Assembly: GCF_963855985.1 (NCBI RefSeq)
Contig: NC_087111.1
Location: 2,361,001 to 2,425,000, forward strand
Length of the DNA: 64,000 nucleotides
Origin: Ostrinia nubilalis
Taxonomy: Eukaryota; Arthropoda; Insecta; Lepidoptera; Crambidae
Direction: 5' to 3'
The translations under genes were made by a program, and so were the position numbers. The first letter of the stretch is position 1; each line of letters begins with the position of its first letter. The notes under the pieces were generated by a model. It was not told the DNA's origin. It saw only the letters and a program-made list of their open reading frames with translations, and did not search any database. Below are positions 11,709 to 23,500 of this stretch, piece by piece.

Positions 11709-12023
11709 TATAAACAAACTTATCTAACAGTTCGCAACTAGTTTAATTGAGTAGTATTGAAATTGAATAGCGAATATTTAGTTAAGACAGGATCATTAAT
11801 ATTTACTCAAACTGTGGTATTTTACCTTCGAATTACTTTAACTTATCGAACTTGAAACAAAATAAAGGGACAAGTTTAGTGTAAGTTGGTATCGCACCTT
11901 CAGGGTTTCAAATACTCTTCTACCTACATATTTTTAACACTCCATTCATTGGAACTTTCTATTTACAAATCACGGATAGAAAAGACAAATAGACTGATAG
12001 ATCGCAGACAACAAAGTTATCTT

Positions 12024-12190
12024 AAGGTAGCCTTTCGAACTAAGCGTCACAGACGCAGCGTCTTTAGCTTTGGTCTCAGGCTTTGGTCTTAAAGGCAGCC
12101 TTTCGAAGCGAGTTAGTGACGCGGCGTTGGTGGCACAAGACCAAAGCTAAAGACGCTGCGTCTGTGACGCTTAGTTTGTAAGGCTACCTT
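12024..12190. mobile_element. Palindromic MITE
   Basis: AAGGTAGCCTTTCGAACTAA pairs with TTAGTTTGTAAGGCTACCTT, and the inner arms pair through AAAGACGCTGCGTCTGTGAC. It lies about 600 bp upstream of gene A. Confidence 0.7.
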
Positions 12191-12296
12191 TAAGGCTGGT
12201 TTTAGTGTCACGCGGACCGTCAGTGCGGATCGCTCCGCTCCGAACCAGCCTAAGGGTTACCTATTTTTCTTTGATGTGCGGATACCTATGGCTAAA

Positions 12297-12473
12297 CCTA
12301 GGCGCAGACCATCGACATCGACGTTTAACTTGTCGATAGTTGGGCCCGATTCTAATTTGTATGAAGAATCGGCCGATACCAAATCGGTGTAGCGCACTTC
12401 CATACATGTTCATACTGATCAACAGCCCGATTCAACTATCAGCCAACTAAAAATCGGTGGTCTGCGCCTAGGC
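12297..12473. mobile_element. MITE, diverged member of the GAGTAGGCGCACACC family
   Basis: Termini CCTAGGCGCAGACC and complement enclose the same core (GAAGAATCGGCC, TCCATACATG, CTGATCAAC) as the intact element at 58529-58703. No clear target duplication remains. Confidence 0.7.
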
Positions 12474-12507
12474 CAAGCCTATGGCGGATACTGGATACCT
12501 AAAAATC

Positions 12508-12573
12508 ATGTGCATGTGGATTGAGTGATCCTTGCTTTAATCTTAACAAAAATCACTCAATCCACATGCACAT
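12508..12573. mobile_element. 66-bp miniature inverted-repeat element, 9-bp TSD
   Basis: The whole element is 66 bp: ATGTGCATGTGGATTGAGTG, a short middle, and CACTCAATCCACATGCACAT. Both flanks carry CTAAAAATC (12499-12507 and 12574-12582). The first 50 bases or so match the tip of the 2.1-kb element at 44037 with one or two changes. A 9-bp duplication is typical of Mutator-like elements. It sits about 240 bp upstream of the gene A start. Confidence 0.85.
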
Positions 12574-12811
12574 CTAAAAATCTCAGAGATTTTTGGTTCA
12601 AGAATCTTTGAAAAACTTTCTTTGTCTTCCAAAACTAACGTCACACTCTTCTGGCACACACTAAAAAACAAATCACACGTCATTCGGCTCAAAATCTGTC
12701 AAGTGTTGGTAAAAATGAAAACGAGAGTTTCGAGGTAGAAAAAGGCACATGAAACCTAGCAAAATTGAGAAAACACTGGACTTTCTGAAGGGGTACACAC
12801 AAATTGACAAG

Positions 12812-15800
12812 ATGAAGGTGTGGGACAAGTTACCGACGGTGATCAGCTGCTGCTTCTGCTGCTTCCTCAGAGCTGGCACTGTGATGATTGCTCTTGTTTC
12901 ATTTGTGAGTAACAAACTTAATATTTTATCTTTTTATTCGTTTCGCTCTTGGCAGAGCGGTCGTGGTCACGTTGAGGCGTTGTGTACAGCGGTTGTAGAG
13001 GCGGATATACATAATTCGTTTCATCCACGAAGACGCGCCCCACCAGTCTTCCGCTAATGTTTGAGTATTATCGGTACACGATAAATTATTCATGAGTGCA
13101 CACGCACACTACAATCCTGACGCTCGGATTGCTCGGATCAAACTCCCCGTACCGGATTGCTCGGATCAAACTCCCCGGCGCGTCTTCGTGGATGAAACGA
13201 TCTATAACAACTCTCCGCACGATCTCCCGCCATCTTTCTCTGTTGGCAGACTGTCTGGCAGATTATGTTGTTGTTGTTATTGTTTCAGCCGAAAGACGTC
13301 CACTGCTGGACAAAGGCCTCCCCCAAGGATTTTCACAAAGACCGGTCCTGCGCCGCTCGCATAGTACCTCCCGCGACCTTCACCAGATCGTCGGTCTACC
13401 TAGTGGGAGGTCTACCCACGCTACGTCTTCCGGCTCGTGGTCGCCACTCAAGAACTTTCCTGCCCCAGCGGCCATCAGCTCTTCCCCCCAAATGTGCCCC
13501 GCCCACTGCCACATGATTTTAGCGATTCTGCGGGCTATGTCAGTCACTCTGGTTCTCCTACGGATCTCCTCATTTCTGATTCGATCACGCAGGAGACTCC
13601 GAGCAAAGCACGCTCCATCGCCCTTTGGGTAACCTTGAGCCTTCTTATGAGGCCCCTTGAGCCTTCTTATAGTCTTTTTGAAATGCCTTAAACTGGTGAT
13701 GTATTATGTACCTACCGGAATAAAATTTCCATTGAGCAGAGGAAAATGGTGACTGCGAATTGATTTTTTGGCCCTTTATGTTATGCAATATAGTAAAAAC
13801 TCGTGTCTAGATATTAAAGAACATTCTCTATCTACATACAAGCTTTTCTCAGTTTGAAGCTAGGTATGTATTTTTATTTCATTGTGCTCTATATTTTTTA
13901 ATTTCTTTACAAACGTTTTTAGATCGTCGGAGTGATCTTCGCTCCCAATGTCAACCACACCCCCGGCTTCTGGGACATGGGCGGCGTATTGTCAAACTAC
14001 AGCTCGGCCACCGAGGGAGCCATACAGATGATCATGGGGATGGTATCCATCATGCTGTGTGCTGTCAGTGTGTTGCTTCTGACTGGGGCTTTATGTGTGA
14101 GTATGAAGATAACGGTTAGCCGTGTGGTTCCGGCAGAACAGAATAGAATCGTAGTAGAAGTAGAAGAATATACCTAGTAGAAGAGACCAGGGTGGTCTTT
14201 GCTTCTAGGTATATTCTTCTCTTATACACTCTTTTTGCCAATGTCGTAAAATGCAACTGAGGGACAAATTATGCAAATACTAGAACTAAAACATCTCATC
14301 AGCATGGGAAGTGTAGGTCAAATCTTCCATATGCCTCTGGTAAAAATAAACAAAAAAATAAAGAGGGTCATGCTCCTATAGTTGATGATTAACGTGTCTG
14401 GCTATTTACACTTCCTGTTTTCAAGTGCACTGTTCCTGAAGCTGAAGTTTTATTTCCTTCTAGTGCAAAGCAGCCTCTTGTGCAATAAATAAATAATACC
14501 CACCTTAAAAACATAACCCTTCTTCCGGCGCGGACTGGTAAAAAGAGATATGAACTAAGGAAAGTGCACACACTTCATTATGTTTAACGATAACGTACTT
14601 ACTCTATTTGTCTAACGTCCGTATTTACAAATGATACTTGCTTAAGTGAAGCAGCAAATCGAACGCACAGCGTTGAATAAAGCTCTGTGATTGGTTTGTA
14701 TGTCACCCTGTACGTCCACGCGCACTGTGAGACCTCATAGTAATGTTTGTGATTACGGGCGTAATTCTGATTTCGTGTATAATTTGTGTACGGAATAAAC
14801 CCTTAATAATCAAGTTACATAAATAAAAGTCGCCCTATTTCCAACGGTTCCGACTAAATTTCCACTCTACTTAAACGTCGGTAATTTATTGTCTAAAGTG
14901 AACGAAGAAGCGTGTCCTAATACGTCTCCCAGTCACCTCTTAAAAAGGCATTCGGGTCAAGACGTCAGCACAGTGTAAAAAGATCAGTAAGATGAAAGAA
15001 GGTTGCTGTTATACGTTTGAACTTACGCCCGTGATCACAAATATTACAATAAGGTCTCACAGAGCGCGTGGACGCACAGGGTAATACATGAACCAATCAC
15101 AGATCTCTATTCAACGCTGTGCGTTCGATTTGCTGCTTCACTTAAGCAAGCATTGTTTGTGAATACCGGCGTTAGTGACAGATGACGCCCGCATTGGTTG
15201 CAGGCAAGACTAATCTGTTGATTTATATTTCACCATACAAATATAGTAATTTACTAGCTTTCCGCCCGCGGCTTCGCCCGCGTGGAATTTTGTCTGTCAC
15301 AGAAAAACTTTATCGCGCGCGTCCCTGTTTCAAAAACCGGGATAAAAACTATCCTATGTTCTTTCCCGGGACTCAAACTATCTCTATGCCAAATTTCATC
15401 AAAATCGGTTGCGAGGTTTAAGCGGGAAAGCGTAACAGACAGACAGACAGACAGAGTTACTTTCGCATTTATAATATTAGTTGGGATAGGAAGTAAATAG
15501 ATAGTAATCAAAGCATCAACTTCTATCAACGTAGTTTTCAGATGAGTAGTCATTTTTATCTATTCTTACTCGTAAGTTAAAAATACAATATTTGACGTAC
15601 TGGCTAGCAACTGGCGGAGAATGCTTTTAGCAGTAAGCCCACCTTTTGTATCAATTTCGTGCAATAAAGTTTATAAATTAATATCATGTTCTTTCAGTTT
15701 CATACACATATTGAATTCTCTCTTTTCGACTGTTAAACAAGATTCGAAATAATGCTACTAAATTAACTTATCTCTTTAAACTGTGGTTATAGTGTAGGTA

Positions 15801-18800
15801 AATGGATTTCTCTTACGGTTAAATTTAATTTAAAATCCTTTTTGGAGAGATTCTGAGATAATTTCACTGGATATTGTGTTACATTGTTAAAAGTTTTTTT
15901 ATGAAAAATATCAGATTAAATGAAGAAATGTTTATTCTATGAGATCTTTATTATAGATGGGTGTTTGTTTCTCTTGATTTTACATCTGGATATTAAAAAG
16001 AAAGAAGGCTTTAATATAAAACGATATTGTAAAAAGAATTATAAAAAATTAGTTCATCATGTCATTTAGTCTTCACAAAGTACATCCTTCTCTAGTTTAC
16101 CAGAGGCAAATAGAGTATTTGACCTACACTCCCGTGGATTATGGATTAGGGAGGTTAGCTAATATGAAATAATAATTACAACTAAACTAAAGCTAACTAT
16201 AGGTCTAGTTCTTAACTCAGTGTCTGAGGTATAAGTGCCTATTCACTCTCGCCTTGAAAATGCCCGGATTATACTCTTCGGGAAAGACAGCAGCAGGCAG
16301 CGAATTCCAGTCCCTAGCTGTTCGCATTATAAAAGAGTCATCGAAAGGCTTAGTGCGAGCTGGTGGAATGCCAACAATATAGGGATGGTACGCTAACCTG
16401 CGTCTGGTTCCCCGATGACATATTATGACAGAGAATATAAATCTGTGATTCCGTGGAGGGTAGTTGAACGGGAAGCATGGTCGATCTGTTTTAATGGTTT
16501 CAATTTATTATTTAATGGACTTTAGTGTACAAAGGACATCATCCATTTTGGTCCAAAATCAAAAGTGCCGGCCAAAAAATAAAAGTGCTGTATTCTGATA
16601 GAATACGTCCGCCTTAGCATTTATTACTATGGCACCAAAGCTGTAGCACCACTGTGCATCGTAGTATTTGAGTTCTAATAATATATGAAACGGCTGACTT
16701 TGATCTCAAATACTACGACGCACAGTGGTGATACAGCTTTGGTGTCATAGTAACAAATGCTAAAGCGGACGTATTCTGTCAGAATACAGCACTTTTTTTT
16801 TATTGGCCGACATTTTTGATTTTGAACAAAAAATGTATGAATAGTCGATGACTTTTAGATCTCAAATACTCGACGCACAGTGGAGCTACGGCTTTGGTGC
16901 CATAGTAACAAATGCTAAGGCAGACGTATTCTGTCAGAATACAGCACTTTTTTTTGTTGGCCGGCACTTTTGATTTTGGACCAAAAATATATGAAACGTG
17001 GATGATGTCCTTTGGTGTTATTCTGTGTTCTAAAGTGCAGTGAAGTGATAAATCATAAAAAACATTGAAATAATTCGAATTTGAGCGCGCATCGAGTGTC
17101 GAGTGGGTTGTCGTATGAACAACCCGCTTTGGACCCGGTGGCGTCTTGAAACCTGCTTTCGGGCATACTTAACTCCACGGAATCCATGAAAAATCAATAG
17201 AACAGAAACACCCACGTTCTATTGATAACTATGTCAATTTTCACTCGACATTGGCAGAAATAAACCTCCCAGAGAGGTTTGGTTGCAATTAAAAAAAAAA
17301 AATCTGTAGAAGGAGATCTGAAGTCTCGCTAACGTTTGACGTTACAAAAACACCCTTTTGTGCCGCTCTATACCTCAGGCACTAACTGAGTTAAGCGCTA
17401 CCTATTATAGTAAACTTTTTTAAGGCTTCCACAAACCAAACGCGGGTCAGAAGCAGTGCGGGTCAGTTGCAGCGCAGCTGAGGCACACTGAAAGCAGCGC
17501 AGTTTCAAAGCAGTTGCAACGCGGGCGGTTGTCAAAAAATTCAATATTCGAAAACCGCTTTCAACGCGCTGCTACCGCCCTGCGTCCGTTGTGTCATGAT
17601 AATATGGCCGCCATAGTAATACAACAGCGCGGGCCCGCGTTCACGCCGCTTCTGTCCCGCACCCGCGCCGCCTCGTTTGTCGTTCGACAGTTGCAGTGCG
17701 GCGCGGTTGGAGCGCGGGCACGCGTTCAAAGGACAATGACCAAAAGTGGTCCAAATGTCCACCACTAATGAGACCTATATTGGCTTATAGTCCATTAAAT
17801 AGAGATTAACTTTCAGTATGGGACCAAAAAAAAATAAGCTGTCAGTAAAAAGTTATGACTGTTTCAAAAATTGTAGTAGTTTACGCGCTAATCTCAGGAA
17901 CTACCGGTTCGATTTGAAGAACTTTGAAGTGTGTCACACCACACTTCAAAGAGTTTCTTGTATTACAACTTGCGCGGGCCCGCATTCAAACTGCGCTGCT
18001 ACTGCCCCGCGTTTGGTCTGCCCAAGCCTTTTATTGGTACCACATTTTCTTTCCAGAACCTTCCGATCCTGATCGAAGTGTACCAGTGGGGCGCAGCAGT
18101 TTACACAGCGGTGGTCGTGCTTCTCTACTTCATTCTCGCTGTGTTCTGTTTCTTCGTCCACACCAACTGCTACCTGGCTGGGGGGGCGTTGCTGGCGCTA
18201 ATTATTTGTAATGTATTATGTGAGTATACAGGGTGTGCAAGAAAATGTACAGTTGACAGCACATCAGACTATACGTTTTTGTTGTTTTAATTAACTCTTT
18301 TACATTTATAAGATGCTGCAGTGTTTAGCTTCATATACTGTCGTCTGACACCCAAAGTAGCCAAAAATTCGCAAAACATCTTTGTTACAATTGGAATAAG
18401 GTTGTGTAATCAACCTTTTGGCCACTTTAGGTGTCACGACCGACTTGACTTTGACTGTACCAGTAGGGGTAGGTGTAGTAGGGAACTAAATGGGATTCAA
18501 CAAGTTGCACCATGGGAGCGATATCGTAAAAGACTTGACATTTGTTTTTGTGTCAACTGGGTCAGATGACCTTATAAAGATTGCAGGAAGACGCTGGACG
18601 CGGCCGCTACCAACTGACCAATCTGGAAATACACTCGCGAGCAAAACTATGGAATCACTTACATGAAGTTGTTTCCACGCGAACATGTGTACTAACGAAT
18701 TTGTTGGTAACAAAAAAAGTGGCACCATTTTAAAGATTAAACTTTTATCTTTAAATTGATACCAAATTCATTTAAATCACACAAGTATTTAAAAAGATAT

Positions 18801-19883
18801 CCCGGCTGATGTGAAGAAGTAACGAAAAAGACATGTATGAACTGTTTGATACGTCGCGAGTTGCGGCCTATTTAGGCACGCTTATAAAAGCACGCGTTTT
18901 TAGATTTTTGCTTTCACACGTTGATTCATACACATCTCCGCTTCTTTTGACACTTTACCTTGGATTCTACACCTTCAGAAGCAGCACAAATCGTTGCACT
19001 ATTGCAAGAAAGGCTCAGCCAGCGGGCTGTCGCACGTCCAGCGCCACATAAGCCAGTCCTGGGTTTCGAAAGTTTCAAGACGCTTTCGGGAGACTAGTGG
19101 CTTTATCCCGAAACCAAGTTCTGAACAGCGCCGGTGCACATCGCAGAGGGAAGACCGTTTTTTCATGTCAACCTCTCTATGAAATCGTCATTTGACTGGA
19201 ATCGATGTCCATCAAGAGCTCAGAAATGTTCGTAAGATAGCTGTTAGCGAGTGGACAGTTCGTCTAAGATATAAGCAATAGAATTTGACTCCAAAAAGGC
19301 CTGCCACAGGCTCGAAACTGACGGCAGGTCACCGATAAGCACCCTTTCAATTTGCTCGTACAATTTTCGTTACTTCTTCACATCAGCCGGGATATCTTTT
19401 TAAATACTGGTGTGATTTAAATGAATTTGGTATCAATTTAAAGATAAAAGTTTAATCTTTAAAATGGTGCCACTTTTTTTGTTCCTAACAAATTCGTTAG
19501 TACACAAGTTCGCGTGGAAACAACTTCATGTAAGTGATTCCATACTTTTGCTCGCGAGTGTAGTTGGTGGAAGACGATCTGTAGCTGAAATGATGATAAC
19601 ATGATTTTTAGATGTTTTTCAGCTCCCAAAATAGGTATCTACTTAATTTCCAATGCCAAAAATGGGCTTCGTTAGCCCTTGTCTACCGTACGCTACATCT
19701 CCATAATGTTTTTCGTGCACACTTGCGACATGCGACAAGTCGCACTTATGTTCGTGCGATTAGTCGCATACTTGTAGAAACTGGTTCAATTGTTTCTCTT
19801 TTCCAGTGACCGTATACTTCATACTGGTGGCGAACAGTCTGAGAATATCGCTGCAGTTTTTAAACACGGAGATGCCCTTGTAA
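12812..19883 (+). CDS. Gene A: four-pass membrane protein, DUF4728/Pasiflora-like (inferred)
   Basis: Exons 12812-12904, 13923-14096, 18057-18219 and 19807-19883 join to 168 codons with donors GTGAGT and acceptors AG throughout, phases 0, 0, 1. I see a short N-terminus with CCFCCFLRAG, then four hydrophobic segments: TM1 across the exon 1/2 junction, TM2 MIMGMVSIMLCAVSVLLL, TM3 in VYTAVVVLLYFILAVFCF, TM4 in the exon 3/4 region ending VYFILVANSLRISL. The TM1-TM2 loop has NHT and NYS glycosylation sequons. The start at 12812 has A at -3 and aligns with genes B and C; an in-frame ATG at 12749 would add 21 residues. A weaker donor at 18208 would shorten exon 3 by 12 bases; 18220 gives the same 163-bp length as gene B. 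AATAAA at 19919 fits a short 3' UTR. Insect tetraspan proteins of this style act in septate junctions; that role here is inference. Confidence 0.8.
13015..13202. mobile_element. MITE in intron 1 of gene A
   Basis: Inverted ends TCGTTTCATCCACGAAGACG and complement; the core holds a tandem repeat of GGATTGCTCGGATCAAACTC. A second copy (21078-21243) lies in intron 1 of gene B. Confidence 0.75.
13286..13630 (-). mobile_element. RTE LINE 3' fragment, minus strand
   Basis: Reverse complement encodes the last part of the RTE ORF (RRTRVTDIARRI..., GRPPTR, LGEAFVQQW) with frame damage, followed by the GCTGAAAC terminus. It lies in intron 1 of gene A, antisense to the gene. Confidence 0.75.
14164..14219. 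repeat. Short hairpin in intron 2 of gene A
   Basis: GAATATACCTAGTAGAAG pairs with CTTCTAGGTATATTC-type sequence around AGACCA...TGGTCT. It begins 68 bases after the exon 2 donor and may be a tiny MITE or a structured intron element. Confidence 0.5.
14616..14761 (+). mobile_element. Harbinger-like MITE, TAA duplication
   Basis: Ends CGTCCGTATTTACAAATG and GATTACGGGCG, flanked by TAA at 14613-14615 and 14762-14764. Same family as 2315-2459. In intron 2 of gene A. Confidence 0.8.
15026..15171 (-). mobile_element. Harbinger-like MITE, TTA duplication
   Basis: Inverted relative to 14616; ends CGCCCGTGATCACAAAT and GTGAATACCGGCG with TTA at 15023-15025 and 15172-15174. Only about 260 bp separate the two inverted copies, so the pair could form a larger hairpin. 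Confidence 0.8.
15253..15486 (-). mobile_element. Non-autonomous Helitron, Lep1-type, minus strand
   Basis: Begins ACTAGCTTTCCGCCCGCGGC (reverse of the 3' hairpin and CTAGT) and ends AATATTAGTTGGGA. Nearly identical to 8554-8807 except for the length of the (TCTG)n run. Confidence 0.85.
16060..16480 (-). repeat. Dispersed repeat, retroelement-derived
   Basis: Contains GTGCCTATTCACTCTCGCCT, whose relatives appear reversed near 36995, 56910 and 59935, and a GGAATGCCAACAATATAGGG block. No reading frame survives. In intron 2 of gene A. Confidence 0.45.
16531..17013. mobile_element. Foldback element with three related arms
   Basis: Outer ends AAAGGACATCATCCAT and GTGGATGATGTCCTTT pair. Inside, the block with CACAGTGG, GGCACCAAAGC/TTTGGTGCCATAG, GTCAGAATACAGCACTTTTT occurs once in one orientation and twice in the other, so one arm has been duplicated. 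No coding sequence. Confidence 0.7.
17420..17770. repeat. GC-rich repeat block
   Basis: A GC-rich island inside AT-rich intron sequence, with repeated GCAGTTGCAGCGC-like words. ORFs are open on both strands because of composition, not because of coding. Probably a GC-rich MITE fragment. Confidence 0.35.
18345..18440. mobile_element. Short palindromic MITE
   Basis: GACACCCAAAGTAGCCAAAA pairs with TTTTGGCCACTTTAGGTGTC. A diverged copy is at 42523-42606. In intron 3 of gene A. Confidence 0.6.
18552..19605 (+). mobile_element. RTE LINE 3' fragment split by a Tc1-like insertion
   Basis: The left part (18552-18631) has GATGACCTTATAAAGATTGCAGG and CCAATCTGGAAAT; the right part (19561-19605) has GTAGCTGAAATGATGAT. 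The element at 18632-19560 separates them, giving an age order: RTE first, Tc1-like second. Confidence 0.6.
18632..19560 (+). pseudogene. Tc1-like DNA transposon with decayed transposase
   Basis: Inverted repeats of about 196 bp start CACTCGCGAGC and are flanked by TA (18630-18631, 19561-19562). Between them the N-terminal DNA-binding part of a Tc1-type transposase is legible: SEAAQIVALLQERLSQRAVA in one frame, then VSRRFRETSGF and RCTSQREDRFF in another, so there is at least one frameshift near 19045. The DDE catalytic domain is missing, so the copy cannot move itself. Confidence 0.85.
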
Positions 19884-19918
19884 CCATGTCACTGTGTCGT
19901 ATTAGATATTATTATGTC

Positions 19919-19924
19919 AATAAA
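19919..19924 (+). terminator. Poly(A) signal of gene A
   Basis: AATAAA 36 bases after the TAA stop of gene A, consistent with a short 3' UTR. Confidence 0.6.
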
Positions 19925-19964
19925 GTTTGGGATTGTGACCGTTTTAATGCATGTTTTATTTTTA

Positions 19965-20175
19965 TTTATTTTTATCCACAACGAGGAAGCTCTTGGCCTG
20001 TTTCTCACCTGATGGTAAGTGACAATCAGGCCTATTTTATTATTATTTTATTATTAACGTTTAAGCAATCAAGCTAGGCAGTGCATGCCAAAACCTAGCC
20101 TCTGGTTAGAGGAACCCGTGATCCTGCAGTAGGTCTCAACTTTTAAATGACCTGATGATGATGGTGATAAGTATA
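19965..20175 (+). repeat. LINE-like tail between genes A and B
   Basis: Contains GAGGAAGCTCTTGGCCTGTT and CACCTGATGGTAAGTGACAATC, words shared with other retroelement 3' regions in the window (43150), ending in GATGATGATGGTGAT. Confidence 0.45.
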
Positions 20176-20576
20176 ATATAATAGGGATACCCCCTTGATA
20201 ATTCATTATCTACACTAGGTATACCTGATCAAACATCAAACACAATTCCAAAACATTCTGAATGAATAGTTCTGCAAATAATATCTGAAAACATTTTGTT
20301 TTGGTAGACATGTTTTGATAACATTCCACTTTGTACGTCAAACGGTAAGAATTTCGTGGAATTTTGTGTTATTTTGTAAAGAATATCTTTTGTTCGCAAA
20401 TATGCTTTTCAACTAACCTATTTATGAAAAACTACTTTCTATGTTTTGTAAATTATTGAATTCCTGAACGAAATATAACCTAAAATGTCAAACGTCATCA
20501 ATCATGTATTTTACAGCAAGTTTTATTGCTTTTAAATACTGTAATTTAGTGAAAAATTACAGTAAAAACTGTAAAC

Positions 20577-23500
20577 ATGTGCTTAAATTGTTTACCTACA
20601 TTTGAAAAGTGTTTGTATTGTATTTCGTTGAGAGATGCCGTTATTATTATTTTTAAAGTGGGATTGGTAAGTGAATTATTTCTTGTTTATAATTTTTAAC
20701 TCCTATTTACTTTTGTTCGTATTTTATTAAGATGTCTCCGTAATAGTGCAGGGAAAGGAATTAGTATCCATTCAGTAGGTTTGAACTTGATTCCTAAATG
20801 GGACACACAAACTTATAAATGTATTTTTAACTGCTTGTTAAAGACACTGCTCAACGTAAAAAGCATTGATAATTCGATACAGATTGTATACAAAGTTGTT
20901 GTATTTATGAACCAGGATCACCCATAACGGATTAGACAGAATTTTTACATCATGATTATAGGTGACTGCTGGTCAAATCAGTCTCTCGGCAAGTGAAAGT
21001 TTGTAGGTTCTGTTCCTACCTGAAGCATTCGGTTTTTTCAAGTTTATAAATTTTTTATTTTGGGTGCACCTCTTACAGATCGTTTCAACCACGAAGACGC
21101 GCCCTACCATTCTTTCGAGAATGCTTGAGTGTTATTGGTACACGCTAAATTATTGCGCTTGGATTGCTCGGATCAAACTCCCCGCACCTCGCTCTTTCCT
21201 CGACCAAAAATTGGTGGGGCGCGTCTTCGTGGATGAAACGATCTACCCATATCTTCAAAAATATATGTCCTTCACAGCTTCTCTATACGCCTTTGTTTAT
21301 ATTGTCCATAATCGACGCTGAGAAGCTTGGCTTGGTGGACATAGACGACGTCGGCTTCTGCTGCTGGTACACCATTGTGATGGGCATCTGGATTGGGACT
21401 ACTGTTCTACTTTGCTTGGTCATATCGAGATGTGTCAGGGTAATAAACTATTTATTAAAAGTCAATAACAATTAATCTATACTTCTATACTAATGTTATA
21501 AATGCGAAAGTAACTATGTCTATCTGTCTGTCTGTGTCGCTTCAACTGAACTGATTCTGATAAAATTAGGCAAACAGATAGTTTTGAGTCCCGGCAAAGG
21601 ACGTAAGATAGTTTTATCCCGGTTTTTGAAACAGGCACGCGCGCGATAATGTTTTTCTGTCACAGACAAAATTCCACGCGGGCGAAGCCGCTGGTGGAAA
21701 GCTAGTTATAAATAAAAATTATGTAGGTAAACTAAGGCTGGGCTACACCATGTTACTTTAACTGTAGCAACGTCCAAAGTATATACTTTTGACTTTTGTT
21801 ATTGTTAGAGTAAACTCCTTTAACAGCAAACTCCATACACCGGTTAGGGTTATAGTTACGGTTAAAGTAAGGTGGTGCAATTCAGCCTTAATCTTTTTTG
21901 GACAAGGTTAATTATCATGATCTTTTCTTGCATCATTGTCATCCAGTAACAATGACCTTACTTCAAAGGTTTCTCTACAGTATAATTGATGAAATTATTA
22001 ATCTAAATTCGCGCTTGATTAAAATCTACTTGAATTTAGAGCTACAATGAAGTGCTCCTTCAGAAATGCGTGCCTTTGAAGATAAATCAAATCAAAAATA
22101 TTTATTAAATTTTTGATAAATCCACGTCAATTTAAATTTTGTTCATCCAGTTTTGTTTGTAGCTTCATCTACAGTGCTACGGTTCGTAGAAACGTCAGTC
22201 GTTTCGTAGCACCGATTCGTAGAAGCTTAATCTGTTCGTAGTACAGCAGCTCGTGAACAATTCGTGGAGCAATCGTAGCCGTACTACGAAACGCTACGGC
22301 AAAGTTTTGTAATTATTATACTACGAATCGCTTAGTCTGACATTGAGAGATTTTCCTTAGAAATTATTTATTAAATTAAGATTAGATTATTATGATTACA
22401 GTAATACAGTGTTTTTTAACCTGTGGGTCGCGACCCCCTGGGGGGTCGCGAAGCCTTTATAGGGGGGTCGCGAGAGGTCGTAAAAACTACATCAATAAAA
22501 AATCATTACTTATAAAGGCAGATTTATCCGAAATCTAATTATGAAAATGGATTAAAATGTTGTATGGATTGAAGTATTCGGTCTCTACGAACATTTTTGT
22601 AACTTTATAAAATGCATGAAAAAAAAAGTGAACGGTCGGGGGGTCCCCAAATATTTTTTCATACTAGGGGGGTCGTGTCATGAAAAAGGTTGAAAAACAC
22701 TGCAGTAATAAATAAAATTACGTTAGATTAATTGGTAAATAATGAAATATCATAAATGTAAGGGTTGTACCTATCTTATTTGTTCAAGCTATAATTTTGT
22801 TAAATTTTTCCGTAATTTTGCTTGAACGCGCTAATCTTAGGAACCACTGGTCCGATTTGAAAAAATAAATGTTGGCGTTGGATAGCCATCGAGGAAGGCT
22901 TTAGGCCATATAGCATCACCCTGCAGAATATTTTTCAAACTATTTTCATGCGTACGAAGTCGCGAGCACAGCTAGATATAGGATATTCGTAACTGAGTAA
23001 TGCTTCAACCACACCAACGCGTGCAGATCGCCATCGCCGGCGCGATCATAGGCCAATGACAGGTCGCGCGGACTGTCATGGGTCGCGCGACCTGTCATTG
23101 CCCTATGATCGCGCCGGCGATGGTGATCTGCAAACGTTGGTGTGATTGAAGCATTAACGTTGTGTAAAAAACCTATTTGACTTCTACCACAGAATAATAA
23201 TAACTACCTACTGCTTTTACCTTCTCAGTACCTAAAGACGAAAGTCTTCAATCAGTGTGTGTTACCAGCGATGATATACGGCTCGGAAACGTGGCCTCTC
23301 AATATGGGCCTCATAAATAAGCTCAAAATTGCACAGCGTGCTATGGAGAGGGCTATGCTCGGTGTTTCTCCACGAGATCGAATCAGAAATGAGGAGATCC
23401 GTAAACTAAAGTCCCTGACATAGCCCAACGGATTAGTAAGCTGAAGTGGCAATGGGCAGGGCATATAGTACGCAGAACTGACAGCCGATGGGGCAGCAAG

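Noticed and set aside
12749..12811. Upstream in-frame ATG as the gene A start
   Set aside because: It has C at -3, while the ATG at 12812 has A at -3 and matches the length and layout of genes B and C. A longer N-terminus is not excluded.
17514..17768. Overlapping ORFs on both strands in the GC-rich intron block
   Set aside because: Composition effect; no motif and no splice context.
18230..18260. CAGGGTGTGCAAG directly after the exon 3 donor of gene A, like a TA-MITE end
   Set aside because: No inverted partner found nearby, so it may be chance or a lone remnant.
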